Below the pieces are notes generated by a model, which ran no database searches, was not told the DNA's origin, and was given only the letters and a program-made list of their open reading frames with translations. The translations under genes were made by a program, and so were the position numbers. Shown here one piece after another: positions 36,776 to 46,109 of a stretch of 57,653 bases of DNA (the stretch's first letter is position 1; the number at the start of each line of letters is the position of its first letter). The stretch spans positions 1-57,653 of the forward strand of contig NZ_JAFBDZ010000009.1 of the NCBI RefSeq assembly GCF_016908495.1, in the 5' to 3' direction. This stretch comes from Rossellomorea pakistanensis (GTDB lineage: Bacteria > Bacillota > Bacilli > Bacillales > Bacillaceae_B).

Positions 36776-38152
36776 ATGTCATTATTCCAAAGGAAAGCAG
36801 AGAAAAAAACGGAACAACAGAGCTTTTACGAATCCAATGTTTCGACTTCAAACCCGTATATAGACGAATTAGTAGAGCACTATAAAGCTAGATTATTATC
36901 TGAAACGAACTTGGAGCAATTGACCAACCTATCTGAAGAAGAGCGAAGACTATCCATCGAACGATTAATCAATCAGTTCATGTCAGAGGAAAAGGTTGTC
37001 ATACCGAGACATGAAAAAGATTCGATGCTTTCTAGATTAATTGATGAGAGTGTCGGGTTTGGTCCACTCGAGGCTTTATTAAAGGATGAAACCATCACAG
37101 AGATCTTAGTCAATGGTCCAAAGGAAGTTTTTATCGAAAAAAGAGGGCAGTTACAGAAGTCTGATGTCCGATTTAAAGATGAGGAGCATGTTCGTCATAT
37201 TATCGATCGAGTCGTCGCTCCACTAGGTAGAAGAATTGATGAAAGCTCACCTATGGTTGATGCTAGACTTCCAGATGGGAGCCGTGTAAATGCCGTTATC
37301 CCGCCGATTAGTTTGAATGGGACACTCATTTCTATAAGAAAGTTTAGAAAAACTCCTTTTGAAATGGGAGATCTCATCAGCTACAACACTCTTACGGAAG
37401 GGATGTCAGAGTTCCTTCAAGCGATCGTCGAAGCTAAAACAAATGTACTAGTCTCGGGTGGAACTGGTAGTGGTAAGACAACGTTACTTAATGCGGTGGC
37501 AAAGGCGATCCCATTTAAAGAACGTGTCATCACTATTGAAGATTCTGCGGAGTTGAGGCTGAACCGAGCAAGTGTAGTCGGATTAGAAGCGAGGCCATCG
37601 AACGTAGAAGGAAAAGGTGAGATTTCGATCAGACAGCTTGTGAAAAATGCTCTCCGTATGAGACCCGATCGAATTATTGTAGGTGAGGTCAGGGGAGCGG
37701 AAGCATTTGATATGCTGCAAGCGATGAACACAGGTCATGAAGGTTCGATCACAACTGTCCATGCTAATACCCCTAATGATGCCATCAGTCGAATCGAGGG
37801 AATGGTTGTTATGGCGGGAATGGACCTGCCAACGAATATTATCAGAGAATATATTGTCGGGGCTTTAGACTTTATCGTTCAAGTAGAAAGGCTTGCAGAT
37901 GGTACAAGGAAAATTATGAATATCTCAGAAATATACGTTGATCATGAAAGCAAAATTAGAGTGCAGGATATCTTTAAATTTCGTAGAACTGGACTAGGAG
38001 AAAAAGGAGAAGTCCTTGGTATTCATACAGCCACAGGCATTCGACCACGATGCTTAGAAAAATTAAGGGTATTTGGACTTGAATTAGATGACAATTTATT
38101 TGAACCGAAGGAGGTGGCCGAGCTTGACCATAAGCGTATCTATTCTATATAG
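36776..38152 (+). CDS. tadA: Tad secretion ATPase TadA/CpaF
   Basis: Hexameric ATPase of the GspE/VirB11 superfamily that powers Flp pilus assembly. The 458-residue protein shows Walker A SGGTGSGKTT (227-236), ITIEDSAELRL (Asp box), RPDRIIVGEVRG (Walker B) and TGHEGSITTVHAN (His box), all intact. RBS AAGGAAGGGAGGG. The next gene overlaps its last 29 bases. Confidence 0.96.
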   Translation: MSLFQRKAEKKTEQQSFYESNVSTSNPYIDELVEHYKARLLSETNLEQLTNLSEEERRLSIERLINQFMSEEKVVIPRHEKDSMLSRLIDESVGFGPLEALLKDETITEILVNGPKEVFIEKRGQLQKSDVRFKDEEHVRHIIDRVVAPLGRRIDESSPMVDARLPDGSRVNAVIPPISLNGTLISIRKFRKTPFEMGDLISYNTLTEGMSEFLQAIVEAKTNVLVSGGTGSGKTTLLNAVAKAIPFKERVITIEDSAELRLNRASVVGLEARPSNVEGKGEISIRQLVKNALRMRPDRIIVGEVRGAEAFDMLQAMNTGHEGSITTVHANTPNDAISRIEGMVVMAGMDLPTNIIREYIVGALDFIVQVERLADGTRKIMNISEIYVDHESKIRVQDIFKFRRTGLGEKGEVLGIHTATGIRPRCLEKLRVFGLELDDNLFEPKEVAELDHKRIYSI

Positions 38153-39053
38153 CTTGGCAGTACTTCTTTTATTATGGGGACTTTATTTTCTATTAGGCTA
38201 CCGAACTCAAAAGCGGGAATGGAAGCAAAAGGTCCAAAAGTGGTATCCAGAGGAAAAAAGAAAAAGTGTTATTAGCGTTATTGGGGATCGTTTTGATCAT
38301 TCCAGTAGTGCTAAACCTTTAGGGGAAAAGCTTCAAAATGCTAATATCGCCTTACTTCCTTCTGAATATTTAGGGATCCATATTTTTGGCTTTCTGCTGT
38401 TATTCGTATTACTTTCCAATATCTTTAATGTGCCAGCGAATTTGACCTTGATCATCTCTCCTATTCTTTTATTAGTGACTCATTATCTATTATTTTTTAT
38501 GAGGAAAAATAAATATGAGGAACGGTTTAATAATCAATTGGCCGATATTTGTAGGCTGCTGGGAAACTCCGCACGATCTGGGTTAACGATTAACCAAGGA
38601 ATTGAGATGGTGGCCAGGGAAGTTTCAGCCCCAGCAGGAGATGAATTTAAGCGAATTGCAAACGAATTGAAACTAGGTGTTCCGTTAGAAATCGCTTTAC
38701 GATCCGTTCAAAAGCGAAATAAATCACGTGAGTTTCAGCTTTTTATTGCAACCATTCTCATTCAAAAGAAAACAGGGGGGAACCTTGCGACTACACTAGA
38801 TACGATGTCCAATACTCTAGAAGATCGAAAGGTGCTTAACCAAACGATTAAAACGATGACGTCAGAACAGCGTTATATCTCGTTGATTGTACCAGCACTG
38901 CCTATCTTCATTTTATTGATGATGAATAATATTATGGAAGGTTTTACGGACTCCCTATGGACAGCGCCAGGGATTGTGATCTTGATCCTTTTTGGCAGCG
39001 GGATTGTTCTATCATTCTTTTTAATTAGAAAAATTACGAATATAAAGGTGTAA
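38124..39053 (+). CDS. tadB: Tad inner-membrane platform protein TadB
   Basis: The 309-residue protein has N-terminal and central membrane helices and a type II secretion F domain (about 145-270: LADICRLLGNSARSGLTINQ, then a cytoplasmic helix bundle), ending in two helices. I chose TTG 38124 because GGAGGTGG lies six bases upstream; the longer in-frame start at 38088 would put a basic non-homologous stretch before the first helix. Pairs with tadC. Confidence 0.9.
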   Translation: MTISVSILYSLAVLLLLWGLYFLLGYRTQKREWKQKVQKWYPEEKRKSVISVIGDRFDHSSSAKPLGEKLQNANIALLPSEYLGIHIFGFLLLFVLLSNIFNVPANLTLIISPILLLVTHYLLFFMRKNKYEERFNNQLADICRLLGNSARSGLTINQGIEMVAREVSAPAGDEFKRIANELKLGVPLEIALRSVQKRNKSREFQLFIATILIQKKTGGNLATTLDTMSNTLEDRKVLNQTIKTMTSEQRYISLIVPALPIFILLMMNNIMEGFTDSLWTAPGIVILILFGSGIVLSFFLIRKITNIKV

Positions 39054-39056
39054 TGT

Positions 39057-39995
39057 ATGGATGCATTAATTATTCTTGCCATAATCATTTTTTGGTTCAC
39101 ATTTGTTCTCGCCATTCGTCATTTCTCCGTTTATCTCAAGGAAAAAAGAATGCTCCTTGGACATATATCCGAAGTGACGGAAAGTGATCTTTTCGAAAAG
39201 AAAGTAAAAAAGAGAAATCGAAAAGCAGAGCTTATTCAGAAGCTAACGAAATATGCCGATGAATTCGCAGATTTGGGTCAACGAATTAACTTTTTTAGTG
39301 AAAACCAGGACGTTAAAAATTGGTTGAGGAAATCCGGGAACCCTTATCAACTGACAGTAGAAAGATTCCAAGGACTTAAAATATTCTTAGCGGTTGTTGG
39401 ATTCTTTTTAGGGATGCTTTCCTTTATTATCGGTCTGCCATTCTCACAGTATGCGATCGTCTTTAACCCGTTAATTGGTTACTTTTTACCAATCTTTTTA
39501 GTGAAACAGCAGGCTAAGAAGCGACAAGAAGCACTCAGGCTTGAACTCCCTGATTTCCTAGATACGATTAGTACCAGTCTTCAGGCCGGTGTTAGTCTAG
39601 ACCAAGCTTTAAGGGAGGTGATTCGTTTCTTCGACGGTCCTATAAGAGAAGAATTTTCAAGGTTTAACCATGAAATCGATTTAGGCGTACAGAGAGAAAC
39701 TGCTTACCGAAATCTATTAGATCGAAATGATAATCAAGAGTTTCAAAGCTTAATAAAAGCACTTCTCCAAGGGTTGAAACTAGGGGTGCCAATCGCCACA
39801 ACCTTTAAAGTCCAATCTGAGGATATGCGTCAAATAAGGGAAGAACAAGTCAAGGAATTGGCGGCAAAAGCTTCACCAAAAGTAACACTAGTCACCACCT
39901 TTGTGGTTGCTCCAGTCTCTATCTTAATGGTTGCTGGACTTATGATACTTAATCTTATTTATGGGGAAAACAGTCTTTTAGACTTATTAAAATAA
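39057..39995 (+). CDS. tadC: Tad inner-membrane platform protein TadC
   Basis: Second T2SF-domain platform protein, 312 residues, with the motif LELPDFLDTISTSLQAGVSLDQAL near 165-185 and LLQGLKLGVPIATTFKVQSEDMR later. Helices lie near the N-terminus, at about 110-150 and at the C-terminus. It follows tadB after three bases. Confidence 0.92.
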   Translation: MDALIILAIIIFWFTFVLAIRHFSVYLKEKRMLLGHISEVTESDLFEKKVKKRNRKAELIQKLTKYADEFADLGQRINFFSENQDVKNWLRKSGNPYQLTVERFQGLKIFLAVVGFFLGMLSFIIGLPFSQYAIVFNPLIGYFLPIFLVKQQAKKRQEALRLELPDFLDTISTSLQAGVSLDQALREVIRFFDGPIREEFSRFNHEIDLGVQRETAYRNLLDRNDNQEFQSLIKALLQGLKLGVPIATTFKVQSEDMRQIREEQVKELAAKASPKVTLVTTFVVAPVSILMVAGLMILNLIYGENSLLDLLK

Positions 39996-40018
39996 CAAAA
40001 TAATTGGAGGAAATGAAA

Positions 40019-40243
40019 ATGATGAAAAAGTTAAATGAAATGTATGTAAAAACGGCAATGAAAGTTGAAGGAATGATCAAGAATGAAAGAGGATCTCAAA
40101 CATTAGAGTGGATCGGGATTGCAGCGGTAGTTGTTATTGTTGTAGGTGTAATCTCACAGGCATTCTCTGGTGATACAAGTATTGGGACTACAGTTAAAGA
40201 TAAATTAAAAGGTATGATTGAGCAAATCGGTGGAGGTAACTAA
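40019..40243 (+). CDS. Flp-type major pilin
   Basis: The 74-residue prepilin-like protein has a 25-residue basic leader ending ERG, predicted cleavage before SQTLEW with Glu at +5, and a hydrophobic stretch IGIAAVVVIVVGVISQAF. Trp replaces the Tyr that follows Glu in classical Flp pilins. ATG 40019 has TTGGAGG eight bases upstream; other in-frame codons at 40004 and 40013 overlap that RBS. Its position right after tadC and its size make it the major pilin subunit. Confidence 0.9.
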   Translation: MMKKLNEMYVKTAMKVEGMIKNERGSQTLEWIGIAAVVVIVVGVISQAFSGDTSIGTTVKDKLKGMIEQIGGGN

Positions 40244-40372
40244 GAAGCAAACTCATAATTATTATTTTTATGATTAATTGTTTCTATAATGATTTTTTGT
40301 ATCATCACTTATTTAATAAGAAAAAGTTTCAAATAACACCCAGCAAAAAAGTATTGATTAGGGGGTTAATTA

Positions 40373-41785
40373 ATGAAAAAGTTCGCTGCAATATTGTTTT
40401 GCTCACTTTTAATTATCACTGGATGCAGCGGTGAAAAGGAAGGAAGTAAGGAAGAGGCCACTTCGTCCCAGTCATCAAGTGAAGAAGAAAATAATTCTGA
40501 AGAGAATTCAGACAAAAAAGCGGAAAAACCAGAAAGTGGTACTTCAGAAGATCAATCTGAACTTTTTAACAATTTACCAAAGGTTCCGACCAACACAATT
40601 GAATTAGTTAATCAATCTCCAGGAGCATTTGCTGATCAAGAGGTAGAAACAGAAGTAGTACAAAAAGATTATTTAAAGTTGATGAAAGAAGTACCTGTAC
40701 TTAAAGAAAATGCAACAGAAGAGGATTACGATAAGTATTTCCAATATATCTACTCACTTGTTGCGACTGATTTCGATGACCCGAAAGATTTGATTAATAA
40801 GTGGAAATTTTCTATGTTTGGAAATGAAAACATGGAAGATCCAAGGCTTCAATTCAAAGAAAATTATAATATTGAAATTATCTTAGATTCTAGTGGGAGT
40901 ATGGCGAAGGTAGCTCAAGGTGGAAAGACACAAATGGAGCTAGCAAAGGAAGCGATAAAAGAGTTTCTTGCCAATGCTCCAGAAGAAGCAAATGTTTCTT
41001 TAAGAGTTTACGGCCATAAAGGAACGGGTTCCGATGCGGATAAAGAGAATTCTTGTTCCAGCATTGAACAGGTTTACAAATTAAAACCATACAATCAAGA
41101 AGAGTTCAATAAAGCATTAGATCAATTTCAGCCAAGTGGGTGGACACCTGTTGCCGGCGCTTTAGAATCCTCAAAGGCTAGTTTTGAAGGACTGGATGCT
41201 AAGAAAAATACGAATCTTATTTATCTTGTCAGTGATGGAATTGAAACGTGTGATGGGGATCCAGTTGAAGTAGCCGAATCATTTGCAGGGTCAAACGTAG
41301 CTCCTATTATTAATGTGATTGGTTTCAATGTCGATGCAGAAGCCCAAAAACAATTACAACAAGTTGCAGAAAGTGCAAATGGAATTTACACGACAGTTTC
41401 TAATGGTGAGCAACTAAAAACAGAATTCAAAAGAGCCCAAGAGGTATTGGAAAATTGGGAAAGATGGAAAAATGATGCTCTTAGAAATGCTGATGCACAG
41501 AGAGTAGATAATAGTTTTGAAATCTTAGGCTTCTCAAATGATTGGAATTTTAAAGCTAGAAGACAAGGTCTAAATATCAGTTATTCCATCGATATGCTTA
41601 GAAGAGAAGGGAAAATTACCTTTGAACAAGCAGATGACTTGAAGACCCGAAAAAATGATCTAGGTGATTTAGCTGAGCAATCGATTGATGAGATTAGAGA
41701 CGATTTACATGATTTGAACTTAAAGAAAATTGACGATCTCAGAAAACAAATCAACGAAAAATACAACACTAGCACCCAGCAATAA
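40373..41785 (+). CDS. Von Willebrand factor A domain lipoprotein, copy 1
   Basis: The 470-residue lipoprotein has lipobox IITGC (Cys18) and a Ser/Glu-rich linker to about 65. A short conserved segment NLPKVPTNTIELVNQSPG follows, then a VWA domain with complete MIDAS motif DSSGS (172-176) and VSDGIETCDGD, and a helical C-terminal region (about 370-470). Gram-negative TadG proteins often carry a VWA domain; here the TadG-like protein lacks one, so this lipoprotein may supply the function at the cell surface. Nearly identical to the protein at 52702 across the VWA domain. Confidence 0.88.
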   Translation: MKKFAAILFCSLLIITGCSGEKEGSKEEATSSQSSSEEENNSEENSDKKAEKPESGTSEDQSELFNNLPKVPTNTIELVNQSPGAFADQEVETEVVQKDYLKLMKEVPVLKENATEEDYDKYFQYIYSLVATDFDDPKDLINKWKFSMFGNENMEDPRLQFKENYNIEIILDSSGSMAKVAQGGKTQMELAKEAIKEFLANAPEEANVSLRVYGHKGTGSDADKENSCSSIEQVYKLKPYNQEEFNKALDQFQPSGWTPVAGALESSKASFEGLDAKKNTNLIYLVSDGIETCDGDPVEVAESFAGSNVAPIINVIGFNVDAEAQKQLQQVAESANGIYTTVSNGEQLKTEFKRAQEVLENWERWKNDALRNADAQRVDNSFEILGFSNDWNFKARRQGLNISYSIDMLRREGKITFEQADDLKTRKNDLGDLAEQSIDEIRDDLHDLNLKKIDDLRKQINEKYNTSTQQ

Positions 41786-41830
41786 ACACCGATGAGTAAA
41801 GAATGAATACAAAGAGAAAGGAAAAGAGCG

Positions 41831-43192
41831 ATGTCTGAAAGAATAATGAAAAAAGTTTTCGTTATGTTAGCTTTACTCATCGTTCTTTTCCAATCATTTT
41901 CTATCCCAGCATTAGCAACCATACAACCATGGAAAGGAAATCCTTGGGAGGGGGAAGATTGGGAAGGAAAGTCATGGGACGGAGCTGACCTTCAGTGGGA
42001 AGGCGACCCGTGGAAAGGAAACCCATGGGAAGGCTCTACGACGGAAGGAAATGATTGGGAAGGAAACGGTACAGAGGGGCAAGGAACAGAAGGAAAAGGA
42101 ACACAAGGACAAGATTGGGATGGTCATGAATGGTCGAGTACTCCATGGTATATGGACCCATGGCATAATAACGGATGGAGTATGAATGGTTTCGAAGGAA
42201 AGGGTACGACCGGAAGTCCATTTAATGGGAATGGTACAAATGGGAATCCTTTTACAGGTAACGGGACCAACGGAAATCCTTTCATAGGTAATGGGACCAA
42301 CGGATATGGAACGAATGGTAACGGATGGAATGGCAACCCGTTTACTAACTCACCATTTCCTCCATATTCCCCGATAGCCTATGAATATGCTGGTTCTACA
42401 GAAAGTTTTGAAGGAAATCCAACTGATGTGAACTTGCCAATGGGATTTGAGGTAGCGAAGTATCTTTCAACTGATGTCATTGGCGGACAAGTGAATATGA
42501 TCGATAGTTATATGCAATTCGATTTTGAGAATAACCCAAATGGATTTAAACCTAATGGAACCTTCTTTTCAACACTTATGTTAAATGGCGTGAAGATGGG
42601 GTTAGGTGAAAATACTCCAGGGATTATTAATGGTATATCGGATGTACATGATGGTGCGATTAAGACTGCCGATGCTGTAGGTGCTGTAAAAGATTATAAA
42701 ATATTGAAAAGTGTTAGAGATGCAGCTAATACGGCAGATGGACTTAGAGGTGCCGCAAATGTAGCTGACAATGCAAACGATGTATTATCTGGTTTATCAA
42801 AAGTTGGGGCAATTTCAAAATTAAATGTTGCAACAGCAGCTGTTGGAGCAGGATATTCAGCATTTGAGCTTGGGTTTAAAGGTGCTAAAGCATTCGATGT
42901 TTTAGGTTCAAATGCTGCAGGGAATGAAAAAGTATCAGCTGTTGCTGATGCAGGAGCTAGCGCAGGAGACCTTTTAATGAATGCAGGAGTAGTAGCAGCA
43001 GCAATTCCTGGGGGACAAGCAGCTGGAGCAGTTATGATTGCTGGAGGAGCTGTACTTTGGGGGGCTTCAAAACTGACCAAAGCAGTAGCAGATAATTGGG
43101 AAGGTGTTAAGAAGTTTGCTAAAGATCCTATTAAGAGTACTGGAAAAGCAATTAGTAAAGGAATTAGTAAAATAAAAGGTTGGTTTAGCTAA
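41831..43192 (+). CDS. Secreted WEG pentapeptide-repeat protein 1, glycine-zipper C-terminus
   Basis: The 453-residue protein has a Sec signal peptide (cleavage after ALA, residue 29). About 28 pentapeptides follow, with Gly fixed at position 5 and Trp, Thr or Phe at position 3 (NPWEG, NDWEG, NGTEG, NPFTG, NGTNG), over residues 32-176. A central region of unknown fold comes next, and a C-terminal third rich in Gly/Ala hydrophobic helices (AIPGGQAAGAVMIAGGAVLWG) ending in a basic amphipathic tail GISKIKGWFS. The end resembles pore-forming polymorphic toxins or LXG effector tails. No family is recognised for the repeat. Upstream DNA and signal peptide are almost identical to WEG protein 2. Confidence 0.85.
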   Translation: MSERIMKKVFVMLALLIVLFQSFSIPALATIQPWKGNPWEGEDWEGKSWDGADLQWEGDPWKGNPWEGSTTEGNDWEGNGTEGQGTEGKGTQGQDWDGHEWSSTPWYMDPWHNNGWSMNGFEGKGTTGSPFNGNGTNGNPFTGNGTNGNPFIGNGTNGYGTNGNGWNGNPFTNSPFPPYSPIAYEYAGSTESFEGNPTDVNLPMGFEVAKYLSTDVIGGQVNMIDSYMQFDFENNPNGFKPNGTFFSTLMLNGVKMGLGENTPGIINGISDVHDGAIKTADAVGAVKDYKILKSVRDAANTADGLRGAANVADNANDVLSGLSKVGAISKLNVATAAVGAGYSAFELGFKGAKAFDVLGSNAAGNEKVSAVADAGASAGDLLMNAGVVAAAIPGGQAAGAVMIAGGAVLWGASKLTKAVADNWEGVKKFAKDPIKSTGKAISKGISKIKGWFS

Positions 43193-43234
43193 TAAAAAAT
43201 AGAAGACTAGTAATATAGAATAAAAAAAGTTGAC

Positions 43235-43314
43235 TTCATTAGTGTCAAGGACAGTAATATCTGAAAAAAATGTTATGAAATCTCTTATTTAGCAGTGTTC
43301 CTGACACTATGAAG
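43235..43314. repeat. Imperfect long hairpin between WEG1 and the helical gene
   Basis: TTCATTAGTGTCAAGGACA pairs imperfectly with TGTTCCTGACACTATGAA across about 80 bases. It could terminate the WEG1 transcript or be a small mobile hairpin. GACAC/TGACAC motifs also occur in the hairpin at 7122-7176. Confidence 0.45.
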
Positions 43315-43337
43315 CCACCACTACAAGGGAGTTTTCT

Positions 43338-44144
43338 ATGAATTTAGAAGTATTAAAACCAAGAGCAAATAAACACAAAAAATGGTTAGAAAATAAGGTA
43401 ATAATTAATCCGTTCAGCTATGACATAAATGATGTTAGTTACTATTTAGTAATCTATAAAAGGGGGGATAAGTTTAAAGGATACACAGTTATTTCAGATA
43501 GTTCTTTTTCAGAAACAGATGCTAAGATAGCTTTTGAGAAATTAGTTGTATTCACTGTATTTGGAAATAAGTTTTTTGAAATTGAGAAATCCAAAATAAA
43601 ATTGTCTCCGAAATTTTTTTACAATATTTCAGAGATTATTGATAACCATTTACAATCTAATCAGAAAAATAACTACCTTCTAAAAGGTAGGGAAGTTTTG
43701 CTGGAACTAGGGGACTTGCTAAGAGAATTACAAGATCACATACAAAACTATATTAGACATTACGATGATGTGATTTTAAAAACAAATAAAATTGATGAAA
43801 GTGAATTTGAAATTATTTATGAGACATTATCTCATATCAACCGGATTCAATATCTCCAAGGTAGAACTTTTTTAGATTCTTTTTCAGATTTAAAAAATAT
43901 GCAATCAGAAATGAAGAAACTAAATTTAGATAAACAACTTACCCAAGAACAAAAAGTTTCTTTAAAAGAATTATTAAGCGGAACAAAAGAAACAGAACAA
44001 AGCATAAAAGCTTTTGATACCGAAAAAGAAATTGCTCACTTACCTGTCGAAGAGCAAACTAAAATTATAGTAGAAGAGCTAAAAGAAGTCGGAAGAAAAA
44101 AACTACCACGTTATAAACAGGATCTTAGATATCCCAAAATATAA
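43338..44144 (+). CDS. Helical cytosolic protein of the WEG cassette, member A1
   Basis: The 268-residue protein has no signal or membrane segment. An N-terminal alpha/beta part (KHKKWLENKVIINPFSYDI, YLVIYKRGDKFKGYTVIS) is followed by a long helical region with ISHINRIQYLQGR-like motif (SHINRIQYLQGRTFLDS) and a C-terminal KLPRYKQDLRYPK end. It is homologous to the next gene and, more distantly, to the protein at 48408. No known domain. Its fixed place after WEG genes suggests a partner, adaptor or chaperone. Confidence 0.75.
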   Translation: MNLEVLKPRANKHKKWLENKVIINPFSYDINDVSYYLVIYKRGDKFKGYTVISDSSFSETDAKIAFEKLVVFTVFGNKFFEIEKSKIKLSPKFFYNISEIIDNHLQSNQKNNYLLKGREVLLELGDLLRELQDHIQNYIRHYDDVILKTNKIDESEFEIIYETLSHINRIQYLQGRTFLDSFSDLKNMQSEMKKLNLDKQLTQEQKVSLKELLSGTKETEQSIKAFDTEKEIAHLPVEEQTKIIVEELKEVGRKKLPRYKQDLRYPKI

Positions 44145-44162
44145 CTTCTTTAAATTGGTGAG

Positions 44163-44973
44163 ATGAATAGGGGATGTAAAAACCTTATCCAAAAATGCAA
44201 ATAAGTATAAAAAATGGTTTGAAGATGCTTCTCTAAATCCATTTGGCTATGAAATAAATCAAACTATGTATTTCCTATCGATTTACAAAAGGAAATCAAA
44301 AGTAAAAGGTTATACAGTCGTATCATCTAGCGAATTTAGTAAGAATGATGCAATTAAAGCTTTTGAAAAACTAGTCCTTTTTACAGTTTTTGCAAATAAT
44401 TATTTCTCAATTGGAGAACAAAGAGCAAAAATTAGTGAAGATTATTTTTATGCTCCTGCTTACTCTATTCAAGATTATCTTCAAATTAACAATGGTAATC
44501 CAATTCTTGAAAAAGGAAGAGAAATTTTATTAAAATTTGGTGATTTACAGAAAGAATTTAAAGTGCTGATCAAACAGTTTTCAAATCATTATGACGATCA
44601 TATTTTAAAGACAAATAAGATAGATGATGACGATTTTGAGCGTATCACTGAAGTACTAGCCCATATAAATCGAATTCAATATTTACAGGGGAAAACACTT
44701 CTTGAAAACTATAGCGCTCTTAAAATGATGGAGAAAGAAATGCAGAATACAAAAATTATGTTGTCGATTCCAAAGGATAATATGATTTTTTTGAAAGAAC
44801 TTTTAAATGGAATCAAAAAAACGGAAGACTCAATTAAGGATTTAGAGGATCAACAAAAAATTTCTCATTTACCAACAGAAGAGCAAATAGAGATTTCCAA
44901 GAAATCAATTTACCAAGCAGCATTAGCCAAACTCCCACGCTACAAACAAGATTTGCGTTACCCAAAGCCATGA
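44163..44973 (+). pseudogene. Helical WEG-cassette protein, member A2, with disturbed start
   Basis: Homologous to the preceding gene throughout: NANKYKKWFEDASLNPFGYEI, GYTVVSSSEF, AHINRIQYLQGKTLLENYS and KLPRYKQDLRYPKP. Coding similarity begins at codon 44173 (DVKTLSKNANKYKKW), but there is no in-frame start before a TGA. ATG 44163 would be in frame (MNRDVKTL) if the G-run at 44170-44173 had three Gs instead of four. Either one G was inserted, a sequencing error occurred, or a shortened protein starts at an internal ATG (44266, 235 residues). Stop at 44973, next gene 9 bases on. Confidence 0.7.
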
Positions 44974-44982
44974 GGTGAAACT

Positions 44983-45675
44983 ATGGATAAACCATTAAAA
45001 TATACCTTTTCTTTTATTGCGGAAAGGTTTGAAAAGATATTAATCATTATTTTGTGCGTTCAACTTCCGTTGTTGATCCTGCACTCGTTTATAACCAATT
45101 ACATATACGCGATAACTCCTAATGTTGGAACCATCTATTCAGTAGCAGACATTTACTATGCTCTATTTACCATTCTATTTTTCCTGTATGCCCAAATTCC
45201 ATTTGTGAAATATACCTTTAATGAGTTTGAAGGCCGGGAAGACTCTCTTAAGAATGCCTTGTATACTTTTCTGGTCCAAGGTTTTCCGATATTCGTTTTT
45301 TCCTGTTTGATCAGTTTATTCATTGTGATTGGATTCGGGTTATTCGTTATACCTGGAGTTATTATTCTTTCCTTATTCATTACAGCCCCGATTATTTCCA
45401 TAATCGATAATAAATCAGTCTGGAAGTCTATTAAAGAAGCAAGACTATTATTTAAGAAACACTTTATCAAGATCATTCTATTGATCACTTTGTGGGGAGT
45501 ATTTGAAATGGGAGTTGGGATTGTGTTTAACTCCTTGACATTAAATATTACTAGCTCCTATGCTGCAGTTGCCGGAGTACAGATTGTGACCAATATGTTA
45601 TTTTATCCCTTATTCATTGTACTGTTGACCACTAATACAATGAAGTGGAGAGAAGGACTTAGAAAGCTAACGTAG
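44983..45675 (+). CDS. Polytopic membrane protein of the WEG cassette, A
   Basis: The 230-residue protein has about six helices. Motif GFGLFVIPGVIILSLFITAPIISI and NKSVWKSIKEARLLFKKHFIKI resemble the membrane domain shared by DUF975/UPF0259 and glycerophosphodiester phosphodiesterase-associated proteins. No catalytic residues are visible. A paralogue at 49250 occupies the same place after WEG protein 2 and its helical partner, so it may be an immunity or export partner for the WEG protein. Confidence 0.8.
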   Translation: MDKPLKYTFSFIAERFEKILIIILCVQLPLLILHSFITNYIYAITPNVGTIYSVADIYYALFTILFFLYAQIPFVKYTFNEFEGREDSLKNALYTFLVQGFPIFVFSCLISLFIVIGFGLFVIPGVIILSLFITAPIISIIDNKSVWKSIKEARLLFKKHFIKIILLITLWGVFEMGVGIVFNSLTLNITSSYAAVAGVQIVTNMLFYPLFIVLLTTNTMKWREGLRKLT

Positions 45676-45698
45676 TTGAAAGGTGAGGAGATGAAACG

Positions 45699-46109
45699 AT
45701 GCTTACGGTTAAGGAAAAAGTAGCAAATGAGAAAGGGTCGTCTACGATCGAATTTCTAGGGATTCTTCCATTAGTATTTATTGTCCTTATGATCATGTGG
45801 CAGCTTATTGTCAGTGTTCAGGGTGTCATGATTGCACAGTCTGCTGCTAATGAAGCGGCTAAAGTTTATTCTATGACCGCAAATAGTAGTGAGGCAGAAG
45901 CTGCTGCTTCGAAAATTGTCTCTTCAGGAGGGTCTTACCTCACCTTTCAAGGAGCTAGTGGGATGAGTTCAAAAGATTTTACTACGAAAGTAAATGTCAA
46001 AATTGATTTTGTCTTTTTACCAGATCAATTATTCCCGAATGGCACTCCTTCTTATTCATTCTCATCAACAGCAAGTGGTAAGGTGATTAAAAATGAAATT
46101 GGAGGTTAA
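45699..46109 (+). CDS. tadE: TadE-like pseudopilin
   Basis: The 136-residue protein has a short basic leader, cleavage site KG|SSTIEF (Gly13; Glu18 at +5) and a hydrophobic helix LGILPLVFIVLMIMWQLIVSV, then ANEAAKVYS typical of TadE. ATG 45699 is eight bases after GAGGAG. The next gene overlaps its last 17 bases. TadE proteins are minor pilins processed by a TadV-type peptidase, which is not encoded in this window. Confidence 0.85.
   Translation: MLTVKEKVANEKGSSTIEFLGILPLVFIVLMIMWQLIVSVQGVMIAQSAANEAAKVYSMTANSSEAEAAASKIVSSGGSYLTFQGASGMSSKDFTTKVNVKIDFVFLPDQLFPNGTPSYSFSSTASGKVIKNEIGG

Noticed and set aside
42124..42336. Minus-strand Pro-rich open frame in WEG1
   Set aside because: The Pro/Leu/Phe repeat is simply the antisense of the Gly-rich pentapeptide DNA.
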